From Bordetella pseudohinzii (GTDB lineage: Bacteria > Pseudomonadota > Gammaproteobacteria > Burkholderiales > Burkholderiaceae_B), in the NCBI RefSeq assembly GCF_000657795.2, contig NZ_JHEP02000013.1:1-64000 (forward strand): a stretch of DNA of 64,000 bases, in the 5' to 3' direction. Positions 39,800-48,960 of this stretch are shown here, piece after piece (position 1 is the first letter of the stretch; the number at the start of each line of letters is the position of its first letter). Both the position numbers and the translations under genes were made by a program. The notes beneath the pieces were generated by a model. It searched no databases. It was not told the DNA's origin and saw nothing but the letters and a program-made list of their open reading frames with translations.

Positions 39800-39836
39800 C
39801 CAAAACAAAACCCCGGCTCGGGTCGGAACCGGGGCA
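39800..39836 (-). terminator. terminator of the HTH regulator gene
   Basis: Stem CCCCGG (39811-39816) with CCGGGG (39829-39834); on the - strand it is followed by TTTTGTTTT. It lies past the stop of the HTH gene and before greA. Confidence 0.7.
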
Positions 39837-39898
39837 GTCAAGTTGTCATTGTGGTCAAACTCCCAGGGAAAAGCAAGCCCCCTGGGAACGACCCGGAT

Positions 39899-40384
39899 TT
39901 ATCGGCTGTTTGGCGCCAGTTGGGTGCCAGTTTCGGAGAAAAAACCGACGTTATCGACATGAACCGCCGCATGCGGGGGGATACAGGCGGACGCCGCGGC
40001 CGCCGTCGCCGGCGGCTGACCCTCCAGGGCGGGCAGACCGGCCCGGTGCCGGGCCAGACGCTGGCAGAGATCCACCACCCAGCGCCGCACCCATTCCCTG
40101 TCCTCCTCGCAGAGCTGCGACAGCCGGGCGGCGATATCGCTGGCCTGATCGGTCTGCCGCGCCGGCCCGCCGGCCAGCACCGCGTCCAGCGATACGCCCA
40201 GCACCTCGGTCAGATCCAGCAGCCGGTTCAAGGGCGGCAGGGTCGCGCCGCGCTCGAACCGGGAGATGGTTTCCTGCTCCACGCCGAGGCGTTCGGCCAC
40301 CTGCTCCTGGGTCAACCCTCGAAGACGCCGATGATCGGCAATCGAGCGGCCCAATCTCTTGCTGAATTCTTCGTGGTTGTTCAT
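39899..40384 (-). CDS. XRE-family HTH regulator
   Basis: A 161-residue protein with a Cro/C1-type helix-turn-helix at residues 25-46 (TQEQVAERLGVEQETISRFERG) and a C-terminal region (about 70-161) with no recognised ligand domain. ATG at 40384. It lies between greA and the nucleobase permease, transcribed alone. Targets are unknown. Confidence 0.8.
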   Translation of the reverse strand: MNNHEEFSKRLGRSIADHRRLRGLTQEQVAERLGVEQETISRFERGATLPPLNRLLDLTEVLGVSLDAVLAGGPARQTDQASDIAARLSQLCEEDREWVRRWVVDLCQRLARHRAGLPALEGQPPATAAAASACIPPHAAVHVDNVGFFSETGTQLAPNSR

Positions 40385-40516
40385 GTTGACACCACACCTC
40401 GTTTGGTGATCCCACGATAGAGATGGCGCGTGGGCGCCAGAGGTCTCGATAGGCGAGGCCTTCCACTTAAGTAACAAAAAGTCGTCCGGAATTCCAGTCG
40501 TCCCAGGGGGAATCGC

Positions 40517-40552
40517 GCAAAAAAAAACGCGGCCCTGACGGGACCGCGGCTT
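40517..40552 (-). terminator. terminator of the nucleobase permease gene
   Basis: Read on the - strand: a GC-rich hairpin (CGCGGTCCC with GGGCCGCG, one bulged base), followed by a run of nine T residues (A run 40519-40527 on the + strand). A strong rho-independent terminator. Confidence 0.85.
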
Positions 40553-40569
40553 GCAGGACACAGCGGCGC

Positions 40570-41886
40570 TCAAGCGCGCCGCTTGCGGCCCAGGATGGCG
40601 TACAGAATGATGGCGCCGAAGGTGGCTGTGCCTATCCCGCCCAGCGTGAAGTCGCCCAGCTTGACGGTGAAGTCGCCCGCGCCCAGCACCAGGGTGACCG
40701 CGGCCACGATGAGGTTGCGGTTCTCGCTGAAATCGACCTGGTTGACCACCCAGATACGCGCGCCCGCGATGGCGATCAGGCCGAACACGACCACCGACAT
40801 GCCGCCCAGGACCGGGCCCGGGATGGTCTGGATCAAGGCCCCGAACTTGGGCGAAAAGCCCAGCACGATGGCGATCAGCGCGGCCAGCACGAACACCAGG
40901 GTGGAATAGATGCGGGTGACGGCCATGACGCCGATATTCTCGGCATAGGTGGTCACGCCGGTGCCGCCGACCGCGCCCGACACCATGGTCGCCACGCCAT
41001 CGCCCACGAAGGCGCGGCCCAGGTAGCGGTCCATGTCGCGGCCGGTCATGGCGCTCACGGCCTTGAGGTGGCCCAGGTTCTCGGCCACCAGGATGATGGC
41101 CACCGGCACGATCAGCCCCATGGCCTGCGCCTTGAAGACCGGCGCGGCGAACCGCGGCAGGCCGAACCACGGGGCCGCGGCCACGCCGGAAAAGTCCATG
41201 GGCTTGCCCAGGCCCAGGCCGTTGGCCAGCACGGCGTAGATAAGGCAAGACAGGATCAGCCCCACCAGGATCAGGAGGCGCTGGACCATGCCGCGCGTGA
41301 ACACGGCAATGCCTCCCACGCACAGTATGGTGACGATGGCCATGGACGCATCGAAGCCGGAAGCGCCCATGGCCCCCTTGGCGGCGATGGGCGCCAGGTT
41401 CAGGCCGATGACGGCCACCACCGCGCCGGTGACCACCGGCGGCATCAGGGCCTCCACCCAGTTGGCGCCGGCCCCGCCGCGGGCATTGGCCGCCCAGACC
41501 AGCAGGCCGATCAGGGTATAGGCCAGGCCGCAGGCGATGATGGCGCCCAGCGCCACGCCGATATTGGGATTGGGCCCCGATCCGGCATAGCCGGTCACGG
41601 CGATCACGCCGCCGATGAAGGCGAAGCTCGATCCCAGGTAGCTGGGCACCCGCCCGCCGACGAAGAGGAAGAAGATCAGCGTGCCGACGCCCGACATCAG
41701 GATGGCGACGTTGGGATCGAAGCCCATGAGCAGCGGCGCCAGCACGGTCGAACCGAACATGGCCACCACGTGCTGCGCGCCCATGGCGATGTTCTTGGGC
41801 CAGGACAGCCGCTCATCGGGCGCGATCAGGGCGCCGGGCTGGGTATCGTCGGCCAGGCGCCAGCGCGGAAAATAGGAATTGGGCAT
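40570..41886 (-). CDS. nucleobase:cation symporter-2 permease (RutG/UraA-like)
   Basis: A 438-residue transporter with about 14 membrane segments. The N-terminus (PRWRLADD then APDERLSWPKNIAMGAQHVVAMFGSTVL), GGRVPSYLGSSFAF and the signature segment VTTYAENIGVMAVTR resemble RutG/UraA pyrimidine permeases of the NCS2 family. Uracil or a related base is the probable substrate. No rut or pyrimidine catabolic genes lie beside it. Confidence 0.88.
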   Translation of the reverse strand: MPNSYFPRWRLADDTQPGALIAPDERLSWPKNIAMGAQHVVAMFGSTVLAPLLMGFDPNVAILMSGVGTLIFFLFVGGRVPSYLGSSFAFIGGVIAVTGYAGSGPNPNIGVALGAIIACGLAYTLIGLLVWAANARGGAGANWVEALMPPVVTGAVVAVIGLNLAPIAAKGAMGASGFDASMAIVTILCVGGIAVFTRGMVQRLLILVGLILSCLIYAVLANGLGLGKPMDFSGVAAAPWFGLPRFAAPVFKAQAMGLIVPVAIILVAENLGHLKAVSAMTGRDMDRYLGRAFVGDGVATMVSGAVGGTGVTTYAENIGVMAVTRIYSTLVFVLAALIAIVLGFSPKFGALIQTIPGPVLGGMSVVVFGLIAIAGARIWVVNQVDFSENRNLIVAAVTLVLGAGDFTVKLGDFTLGGIGTATFGAIILYAILGRKRRA

Positions 41887-42019
41887 GGGAATCGGGACAG
41901 GGTGTAGGGATCCGGGGCGAAGTGTAAGGGCACGGTCAGGCCAGGGGCAACCAGGTTTAAGTTTTCTTCTCCGACGGCCGTACTAGGAGTAACCCTCACC
42001 TTCAGCCCAAGGACGACCC

Positions 42020-42301
42020 GTGGCGATTTCTTCAGTCGGCGCCAGCGCCCATGCCGCCATCCTGTCGCGCGGCGCGCCCTCGGCCTCCAGCCGCAAGAGC
42101 GCAAGCGCCGTGCAGCAGACGCTGCGCGAGCTGCAGCAGCAGCTGCGCCTGGTGCTGCAACAGATGGAGCGCGTGCGCAAGAGCCCTGCCGCGGCCGACC
42201 AGAAGGCCCAGCAACTGCAGGCCCTGAACACCCAGGCGGCCGCCTTGCAGGGCCAGATCCAGAAGATCCTGCAGGAGCAGCTCAAGTCGCTGCAAGCCTG
42301 A
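42020..42301 (+). CDS. FlxA-like small coiled-coil protein
   Basis: A 93-residue protein. The first 25 residues are Ala/Ser-rich. Residues 28-90 form a heptad-patterned, Gln-rich coiled coil (VQQTLRELQQQLRLVLQQM and then QQLQALNTQAAALQGQIQKI), as in FlxA-like proteins. The GTG start has AAGGA 6-7 bases upstream. Function is unknown; it is divergent from the permease gene and precedes the iron-type ABC operon. Confidence 0.65.
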   Translation: MAISSVGASAHAAILSRGAPSASSRKSASAVQQTLRELQQQLRLVLQQMERVRKSPAAADQKAQQLQALNTQAAALQGQIQKILQEQLKSLQA

Positions 42302-42403
42302 CCCGCGGCGCCTGCTGATCGGGCACATCAAAATTTCTGATTGGACGCGCGCGCCATGCGCGTCTATGGTCTGTGGCACAGAAAAACACAGAGGAGACAG
42401 ACC

Positions 42404-43726
42404 ATGAACGCCGTGCGCACCGCACTGGCGGCCGCCCTGCTGGCCGCCGCCACCCCTGCCCTTGCCGGCACCGTGACCGTGATCACGTCCTTCCCCAAGG
42501 ATCTGACCCAGGTCTACAAGACCGCCTTCGAGAAAGCCCATCCCGGCATCACGCTCGAGATCCTCAACAAAAACACCGTCTCGGGCATCGCCTTCGTGCG
42601 CGAGACGCCGGCGGGCCAGCGTCCCGAAGTGTTCTGGGCCAGCGCGCCCGACGCCTTCGAGGTCCTGGCGCGCGACAAGCTGCTGGCGCAGGCGCCCGAT
42701 GTGCTGAACAAGGCCGTGCCGGACAAGATCGGCAGCTACCCGATCAACGACCCTTCCGGGCGCTACATGGGGCAGGCCCTGGCCGGCTACGGCATCATGT
42801 ACAACACCCGCTACATCAAGGCCAACAAGCTGCCCGCCCCGGTGGAATGGAAAGACCTGCTGGCCCCGCAATGGTTCGGCCACGTGGGCATCACCGCCCC
42901 GTCGCGCTCGGGCACCATGCACCTGACCGTCGAGACGATTCTGCAGGGCGAGGGCTGGGACCAGGGCTGGCAGACCATCCTGCGCATGTCGGGCAACAGC
43001 AGCGCGGTCACCGAGCGCTCCTTCGGCGTGCCCGATGGCGTGAACAACGGCCAATTCGGCGCCGGCCCGGTCATCGACTTCTTCGGCCTGTCGAGCAAGT
43101 ATTCCAAGTTCCCGGTGGAGTTTGTCTATCCGACCGAGACGGCCATCGTGCCGGCCAATATCGCGCTGATCGAAGGGGCCAAGAACACCGATGAAGGCAA
43201 GAAGTTCATCGCCTTCACCCTGAGCCAGGCTGGCCAGGAACTGCTGCTCGAACCCAAGATCTCGCGCCTGCCGGTGCTGCCTTACGCCGCCATGAAGGGC
43301 AAGATCCCCGAAGGCTATCCCGATCCGGCCGACATCGCCCGGCGCAGCAAGGTGCACTTCGACGCCGACCTCTCGCAGACGCGCTACTACGTGGTGCAAA
43401 GCGTGTATGACCAGACCATCACCTTCCGCCTGAAGGAGCTGCAGGCCGCGACCAAGGCCATCTACGACGCCGAAGCCAAGCTGGGCAAGCGCGCCGGCGA
43501 AGGCAAGGCCGCCGAACTGCTGGCCCAGGCGCGCAAGCTGACCTGGTCGCCCGTGGTCGACGGCAAGGCCGCGTCCGACCCCGAGTTCCTCAAGGTCTTT
43601 GCCGGCAACAAGAAAGATGCGGCCGTCAACCAGAAGATCACCCAGCTCGAAGGTGAATGGAATGGCAAGGCGCGCGCCAACTACGAGCAGGCCGTGAAAC
43701 TGGCCCGCGAAGCCGCCGCGCTGTAA
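42404..43726 (+). CDS. ABC transporter substrate-binding protein (Fe3+/AfuA-like)
   Basis: A 440-residue periplasmic protein with signal peptide (about 1-22, ending PALA-GTVTV) and a type II binding-protein fold (ITSFPKDLTQVYKTAFEKAHPG, then PEVFWASAPDAFEVL and GYGIMYNTRYI). Relatives include iron, 2-aminoethylphosphonate and phosphoglycerate receptors, so the ligand is open. The C-terminal 80 residues are an extra helical, Lys/Ala-rich section. GAGGAGA precedes the ATG at 42404. First gene of an import operon. Confidence 0.82.
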   Translation: MNAVRTALAAALLAAATPALAGTVTVITSFPKDLTQVYKTAFEKAHPGITLEILNKNTVSGIAFVRETPAGQRPEVFWASAPDAFEVLARDKLLAQAPDVLNKAVPDKIGSYPINDPSGRYMGQALAGYGIMYNTRYIKANKLPAPVEWKDLLAPQWFGHVGITAPSRSGTMHLTVETILQGEGWDQGWQTILRMSGNSSAVTERSFGVPDGVNNGQFGAGPVIDFFGLSSKYSKFPVEFVYPTETAIVPANIALIEGAKNTDEGKKFIAFTLSQAGQELLLEPKISRLPVLPYAAMKGKIPEGYPDPADIARRSKVHFDADLSQTRYYVVQSVYDQTITFRLKELQAATKAIYDAEAKLGKRAGEGKAAELLAQARKLTWSPVVDGKAASDPEFLKVFAGNKKDAAVNQKITQLEGEWNGKARANYEQAVKLAREAAAL

Positions 43727-43742
43727 TCGCCCCGCAGGGGCA

Positions 43743-43776
43743 TGCGCCGGCTCGGACGAGCCGGCGCCTTTTTCTT
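43743..43776 (+). terminator. intra-operon terminator/attenuator after the binding-protein gene
   Basis: Stem GCGCCGGCTC with GAGCCGGCGC around a short loop (43744-43767), followed by TTTTTCTT. It lies between the binding-protein gene and the permease gene, so it would reduce downstream expression relative to the receptor. Confidence 0.8.
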
Positions 43777-43794
43777 CATTGTGCAGGAACCCTC

Positions 43795-45486
43795 ATGATG
43801 CTCACGGGTCGATCCCGCTTGCCCGCGGGGCCGCTGCTGGCCGCGTTGCTGGTGCTGGCCTTTCTGGTGCTCTTCCTGATTTTTCCGGTCGGCACGGTTT
43901 TCTATACTGCCTTCGTGAACGCGGACGGCAGCTTCACGCTCGGCCATTTCGGCGCGTTCTTCGCGCAGCCGCTGATGCAGGAGGCTTTTTTCAACAGCCT
44001 CTATGTCGCGGGCTGGTCGGCGCTGCTGGCCTCGCTGATCGCCGTACCGCTGGCCTATTTCACCGTGCGCTTCGATTTCCGCGGCGCGCTGCTCATCCAG
44101 ACGCTGGGCGTGCTGCCCCTGATCATGCCGCCTTTTGTCGGCGCGGTCGCCATGCAGCTGCTGTTCGGCCGCTCCGGTTCGGTGAACCTGCTGCTGGACG
44201 ATTGGTTCGGCTTCACCATCCCCTTCATGGAAGGGCTCAACGGCGTCATCTTCGTCGAGTCGCTGCATTACTTTCCCTTCATCCTGATGAATCTGGTGGT
44301 GGCGCTGCGCAATATCGACGGCTCGATGGAGGAGGCGGCCTTCAACCTGGGCTCGCGCGGCTTCCGGCTGTTTCGCCGCGTGATCTTCCCGCTCGCCCTG
44401 CCCGGCTATGTCGCCGGCGCCTCGCTGGTCTTCGTCAAGGTGTTCGACGATCTGGGCACGCCGCTGGTGCTGGGCACCACCAATATGCTGGCGCCGCAGG
44501 CCTATCTGCGCATCACCCAGGTCGGCCTGGAGGATCCGCTGGGCTATGTGATCAGCGTCATCATGATCGCCTTCTCCATCCTGGCGCTCTGGCTGTCGGC
44601 CCGCATGCTGGGCGGCAAGGATTACTCCACGCTGCAAAAGGGCGGCAGCTCGATACAGAAGCGCAAGCTGCGTCCCGCCGAATCGGTGCTGGCCTATGGC
44701 TGGATCATCCTGGTGCTGGCCCTGGTGCTCTCGCCGCATCTGGGCGTGCTGCTGCTGTCGCTGGCCAGCGTGTGGAGCTATGCCCCCTTGCCTGACGGCT
44801 ATACGCTGGCGCACTATAGCGCCGTGTTCTCCGAGTCGCAGGGCATGATCGCCAACACCTTGCTGTACTGCGGGCTGGCCGCCGGCGTGGACGTCATCCT
44901 GGGCACGGCCATCGCCTACCTCATGCTGCGCACCCGGCTGCCGGCGCGCCAATGGCTGGACTTCCTGGCCTCGGCCGCGCTGGCCATTCCGGGCATCGTC
45001 CTGGCCATCGGCTATCTGCGCACCTTCCGGGGCGTGGAAGTCGGCGGCGTGCTGCTCACCTCGTCCTGGGTGCTCATCATGATCGCCTATTCGGTGCGGC
45101 GCCTGCCCTATGCGCTGCGCGCCTGCGTGGCCTCGCTGCAGCAGATCAATGTCTCGCTCGAAGAGGCCGCCGAGTCGCTGGGCGCCAGCCGGCTGCGCAC
45201 CCTGCGCCGCGTCGTCGTGCCGCTGATGGCGGGCGGCATGCTGGCCGGCTTCGTCACCAGCTTCGTGACCGCCGCCGTCGAGCTGTCGGCCACCATCATG
45301 CTGGTCACGCGCGACAGCCAGGCGCCCATGAGCTACGGCATCTATCTCTATATGCAGAGCGCTGCCGGCCGCGGCCCCGGCGCCGCGCTGGGCGTGCTGG
45401 CCGTCGTGGCCGTGGGCATAGGCACTTATGTTTCTCATCTGCTGGTCGAGCGGGCGTCGGCCCGCCAGCGTCCGGCGCAGGAATGA
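43795..45486 (+). CDS. ABC transporter permease, fused double-permease (FbpB-like)
   Basis: A 563-residue inner-membrane protein with two homologous permease halves and about 12 membrane segments. Each half carries an EAA-type coupling loop (MEEAAFNLGSRGFRLFRRVIFPLALPG and LEEAAESLGASRLRTLRRVVVPLMAGG). This two-in-one layout is typical of iron-type importers. The ATG at 43795 follows the attenuator; the stop is 3 bp before the ATPase start. Confidence 0.88.
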   Translation: MMLTGRSRLPAGPLLAALLVLAFLVLFLIFPVGTVFYTAFVNADGSFTLGHFGAFFAQPLMQEAFFNSLYVAGWSALLASLIAVPLAYFTVRFDFRGALLIQTLGVLPLIMPPFVGAVAMQLLFGRSGSVNLLLDDWFGFTIPFMEGLNGVIFVESLHYFPFILMNLVVALRNIDGSMEEAAFNLGSRGFRLFRRVIFPLALPGYVAGASLVFVKVFDDLGTPLVLGTTNMLAPQAYLRITQVGLEDPLGYVISVIMIAFSILALWLSARMLGGKDYSTLQKGGSSIQKRKLRPAESVLAYGWIILVLALVLSPHLGVLLLSLASVWSYAPLPDGYTLAHYSAVFSESQGMIANTLLYCGLAAGVDVILGTAIAYLMLRTRLPARQWLDFLASAALAIPGIVLAIGYLRTFRGVEVGGVLLTSSWVLIMIAYSVRRLPYALRACVASLQQINVSLEEAAESLGASRLRTLRRVVVPLMAGGMLAGFVTSFVTAAVELSATIMLVTRDSQAPMSYGIYLYMQSAAGRGPGAALGVLAVVAVGIGTYVSHLLVERASARQRPAQE

Positions 45487-45489
45487 ACC

Positions 45490-46575
45490 ATGAAGAAAAT
45501 CAGCGTCGAGTGCCGCAATATCCGGCTCTCCTATGGCAAGAACGAAGTCCTGAAAGACATCAACATCCACATCGAGCCTGGCGAGTTCTTCGCCCTGCTG
45601 GGGCCCTCGGGATCGGGCAAGTCCACCCTGTTGCGCCTGATCGCCGGCTTCAACCAGCATAGCCACGGCCAGCTGCTCATCGACGGCAAGGACATCAGCG
45701 GCACCCCGCCCTGGAAGCGCAATATCGGCATGGTGTTCCAGAACTACGCGCTCTGGCCGCACATGACCGTCTGGGACAACGTGGCCTTCGGCCTGGTCGA
45801 GCGCAAGCTGCCGCGCGCGCAGATCCAGGAGCGCGTGCAGGACGCGCTGGAGCTGGTGGGGCTGTCGCAGTTCGCCAAGCGCCGCCCCAACCAGCTCTCC
45901 GGCGGCCAGCAGCAGCGCGTGGCCCTGGCCCGCACCATCGTCATCGAGCCGCAGGTGCTGCTGCTGGACGAGCCGCTGTCCAACCTGGACAAGAAGCTGC
46001 GCGTGCAGATGCGCCAGGACCTGCTGGCCCTGCAGCGCCGGCTGGGCATCACCACCATCTTCGTCACCCATGACCAAGAGGAGGCCATGACCACGGCCGA
46101 CCGCATGGCCGTGCTGGAGCGCGGCGTGGTGCAGCAGATCGGCACGCCGACCACCTTGTTCGACTATCCCGTCAACCGTTTCGTGGCCGATTTCGTGGGA
46201 ACCATGAATGTCCTAGAGGGCGAGGTGCGCGAACGCCGAAGCGATAGCGTGCTGCTGGCCGTCGACGGCGTGGGCGAGCTGCAGCTGCCGGTCACCGGCG
46301 AGGTGCCCGAGTCGGCCAGGCTGGCCGCCAGCTTCCGGCCGCATACCGTGCAGATCGAAATGGCCGACGGCATGGGCGATGCGCGCTATGTCTGGCTGCC
46401 CGCCGTGGTCGAGGCCAGCGAATTCCTCGGAGAATTCACGCGCTATCAGCTCTCGGTGGGCGAACAGCGCCTGACCGCCGACCAGACGCATATGGCAGGC
46501 CTGTCTGCCTTCCCCATCGGCGCGCCGGTATCGGTGGGCCTGGAACCCAGCCAGATCCGCCTGCTGGCCGCCTGA
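45490..46575 (+). CDS. ABC transporter ATP-binding protein (FbpC/PotA type)
   Basis: A 361-residue ATPase with Walker A GPSGSGKST, signature [10 protein letters not shown], Walker B VLLLDEPLSNLD and the H-loop VTHDQEEA. Residues from about 245 form the C-terminal TOBE-like regulatory domain. It drives the importer encoded by the two preceding genes. Confidence 0.92.
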   Translation: MKKISVECRNIRLSYGKNEVLKDINIHIEPGEFFALLGPSGSGKSTLLRLIAGFNQHSHGQLLIDGKDISGTPPWKRNIGMVFQNYALWPHMTVWDNVAFGLVERKLPRAQIQERVQDALELVGLSQFAKRRPNQLSGGQQQRVALARTIVIEPQVLLLDEPLSNLDKKLRVQMRQDLLALQRRLGITTIFVTHDQEEAMTTADRMAVLERGVVQQIGTPTTLFDYPVNRFVADFVGTMNVLEGEVRERRSDSVLLAVDGVGELQLPVTGEVPESARLAASFRPHTVQIEMADGMGDARYVWLPAVVEASEFLGEFTRYQLSVGEQRLTADQTHMAGLSAFPIGAPVSVGLEPSQIRLLAA

Positions 46576-46588
46576 GCGCCCGGCGGTC

Positions 46589-47497
46589 ATGGAAATCTAT
46601 CAGATCCGCGCCTTTGTCACGGTGGCCCGGCTGGGCCACCTGACGCGCGCGGCCGAAGCCTTGTCCCTCACCCAGCCGGCCGTCAGCGCCCAGATCAAGG
46701 CGCTGGAGCAAAGCTTGGGCGTGGCGCTGTTCGAGCGCAGCGCCGGCCGCATGGTGCTGGCCCGCTCGGGCGAGGCGCTGCTGCCCACGGCCGAGGCGCT
46801 CTTGGTCCTGGGCGCCCAGCTCAAGTCCGAAGCGCAGCAGCTGCAAGGCGCCCTGCAAGGCGCGCTCGACCTGGGCGTGCCCAGCGAACGCCCGGACTTT
46901 CTGCGCCTGGGCGACCTGGCGTCGACCCTGATGCAAAGCCTGCCCCTGGTCGAGCTCAAGACCCATGTGCTGGCCGCCGACGCCCTGGTGGAACAGGTGC
47001 AGGGCGGACGGCTGGCCGCCGCCCTGCTCATCGTGGCCAATCCGCCGCGGGCGGTGCAGTGGCGGCCGCTGCGCAGCGTGCGCTACCGCATCGCGGTGCC
47101 CAAACCCATGCGCGACGCCCTGACCCGGGCCGGCTGGCGCGACATTGCCCAGCTGCCCTGGCTGGACGGGCCGGCCGGCAGCCATACCCATCTGCTGCTG
47201 CGCGATATGTTCGAGCGCCACGGCCTGGCGCCGCGCGTGGTCATGCAGAACGATGACCAGGCCAACCTGGACGCCATGGTGCGCGCTGGCGCCGGCTGCG
47301 CCCTGCTGCGCGAAGAGACCGCGCTGGCCGGCGCGGCGGCGGACGATTTCATCGTCTGGGGGCAGGCCCGCGCCGACGCCACGCTGGGCTTTATCCAATC
47401 GCCGGAGCGCGCTGGCGAAGCCTTGCTGGTCGCGTTAAGCTCGCTGGTGCAGAAAATCTGGAAACCCGGCGCTCCCGCCATCGCAACACATGACTGA
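46589..47497 (+). CDS. LysR-family transcriptional regulator
   Basis: A 302-residue regulator with an N-terminal winged helix (residues 1-60: MEIYQIRAFVTVARLGHLTRAAEAL, then LTQPAVSAQIKALEQ) and a C-terminal periplasmic-binding-like effector domain. It follows the ABC operon by 13 bp on the same strand and may control it. It overlaps the phosphatase gene by 8 bp. Confidence 0.9.
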   Translation: MEIYQIRAFVTVARLGHLTRAAEALSLTQPAVSAQIKALEQSLGVALFERSAGRMVLARSGEALLPTAEALLVLGAQLKSEAQQLQGALQGALDLGVPSERPDFLRLGDLASTLMQSLPLVELKTHVLAADALVEQVQGGRLAAALLIVANPPRAVQWRPLRSVRYRIAVPKPMRDALTRAGWRDIAQLPWLDGPAGSHTHLLLRDMFERHGLAPRVVMQNDDQANLDAMVRAGAGCALLREETALAGAAADDFIVWGQARADATLGFIQSPERAGEALLVALSSLVQKIWKPGAPAIATHD

Positions 47498-48128
47498 AAT
47501 CTGGTTCATCCGACACGGCGAAACCGACTGGAACCGCCAACGCCGCCTGCAGGGCTGGCAAGACATCCCGCTCAATGCCGCCGGCCTGGCGCAAGCCCGC
47601 GCCCTGGCCGACCGGCTGCGCGGCGAGACCCTGGCCTTCGACGCGCTCTATAGCAGCGATCTGCAGCGCGCCCTGGCCACGGCCGAGCCGGTCGGCCAGG
47701 CCCTGGGCCTGCGCGTGCGGCCCGAACCCGGCATCCGCGAACGCGGCTTCGGCGTGCTCGAAGGCCTGGACCTGGAGCGCATCGACGAACTGGCGCCGGC
47801 GGCCGCGGCCGCCTGGAAAAGCCGCGAACCCGGGCGCGCGCTCGATGGCGGCGAAACCCTGGGGCAGTTCCATGCCCGCGTCGTGGCCGCCGTCGAAGAC
47901 ATCGCGCAGCGCCATGAAGGCCAGCGCCTGCTGGCCTTCACCCATGGCGGGGCGCTGGATATCATCTGGCGCCAGGCCAGCGGCGTGCCCCTGAACGCCC
48001 CGCGCTATGCCAGCCTGCTCAATGTGAGCATCAACCGCATCGCCGTCGAAGACCGCGCCTGGCGCATCCTGGACTGGGGCGATGTCGCCCATGTGGCCGA
48101 CGAGGTCGGCAACGACATCCAGCCCTGA
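47490..48128 (+). CDS. histidine phosphatase family protein (GpmB/CobC-like)
   Basis: A 212-residue phosphatase of the phosphoglycerate-mutase superfamily. The phospho-acceptor motif IRHGETDWN (RHGE at 8-11), SSDLQRALATAEP, the acid IRERGFGVLEG and the second His in FTHGGALDII are all present. The substrate is unknown: a sugar or cofactor phosphate rather than certainly phosphoglycerate. Confidence 0.85.
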   Translation: MTEIWFIRHGETDWNRQRRLQGWQDIPLNAAGLAQARALADRLRGETLAFDALYSSDLQRALATAEPVGQALGLRVRPEPGIRERGFGVLEGLDLERIDELAPAAAAAWKSREPGRALDGGETLGQFHARVVAAVEDIAQRHEGQRLLAFTHGGALDIIWRQASGVPLNAPRYASLLNVSINRIAVEDRAWRILDWGDVAHVADEVGNDIQP

Positions 48129-48133
48129 GCGCT

Positions 48134-48892
48134 TCAGGCGCCGGCGCGGGGTTTGCGCGGCGCATTGCGCGCCAGACGGTCATAAAGGGCATTGGGGATC
48201 AGCCGCATCAGGCGGCTCACCACGCCCATCTGCCAGGGGATGACCCGATAGGACACACCGCGCTCGATCGCCCGCCTGGCCTGGCGGGCGAACGCTCCCG
48301 CCGGCATCAGGAAAGGCATGCCATAGGGGTTGTGCCGCGTCATGGGCGTATCGATATAGCCCGGCGCGATCGTCACCACCTTGATGCCGCTGGCGGCCAG
48401 CTCCAGGCGCAGGCTTTCGCAATAGGTGATGACGGCCGACTTGGAGGCGCTGTAGGCGCCCGCCCCGGGCAGGCCGCGGATGCCGGCCACGCTGGCGATA
48501 CCGACCAGGCGCCCGCCGCCCTGCCGCTTCATGCCCTCGATAAAGGGCTCGAAAGTGGCCACGGTCGCCATCACATTGGTGTCGAAAATGGCCTTGAAGA
48601 CCGCGAAATCCTCGTCCGCTTCGGTGAGCGTCCCGGCGCTGATGCCGGCGCTGGCGATGACGACGTCCACGCCGCCGCAATGCGCCAGGAAATCCCGCGC
48701 GGCGGCATGCAGTGCGGCGCGGTCGCGGACGTCGAGCGCGTAGACATGGTGTTCACCAGGCAGGCGGGCGGCCAGCGCATCCAGGGCCTGCTTGCGGCGC
48801 CCCACCAGCCCCAGGCGCGCGCCATGCCGGGCATATTGCTCGGCCAGGGCCAGGCCCAGGCCGGAACTCGCGCCGGTGATAAAAACATGCAT
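48134..48892 (-). CDS. short-chain dehydrogenase/reductase
   Basis: A 252-residue Rossmann enzyme: cofactor loop TGASSGLG (residues 6-13), NAG-like ASAGIS, catalytic Ser in GIASVAGIRG and YxxxK in YSASKSA. It prefers NADP by the basic residues after strand 2. The ATG at 48892 has GGAG 6 bases upstream. The substrate is unknown. It lies downstream of lpxO on the same strand. Confidence 0.88.
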   Translation of the reverse strand: MHVFITGASSGLGLALAEQYARHGARLGLVGRRKQALDALAARLPGEHHVYALDVRDRAALHAAARDFLAHCGGVDVVIASAGISAGTLTEADEDFAVFKAIFDTNVMATVATFEPFIEGMKRQGGGRLVGIASVAGIRGLPGAGAYSASKSAVITYCESLRLELAASGIKVVTIAPGYIDTPMTRHNPYGMPFLMPAGAFARQARRAIERGVSYRVIPWQMGVVSRLMRLIPNALYDRLARNAPRKPRAGA

Positions 48893-48911
48893 CGCTGACT
48901 CCAGATATGAC

Positions 48912-48936
48912 AACGCCCGCGGCAAAGCGGGCGCTG
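48912..48936 (-). terminator. stem-loop after lpxO
   Basis: CGCCCGC (48914-48920) pairs with GCGGGCG (48927-48933); on the - strand it is followed by TTGT. Probably a weak terminator between lpxO and the SDR gene. Confidence 0.55.
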
Positions 48937-48960
48937 GATGTGGTTCGCCGGTTCGGCCGA

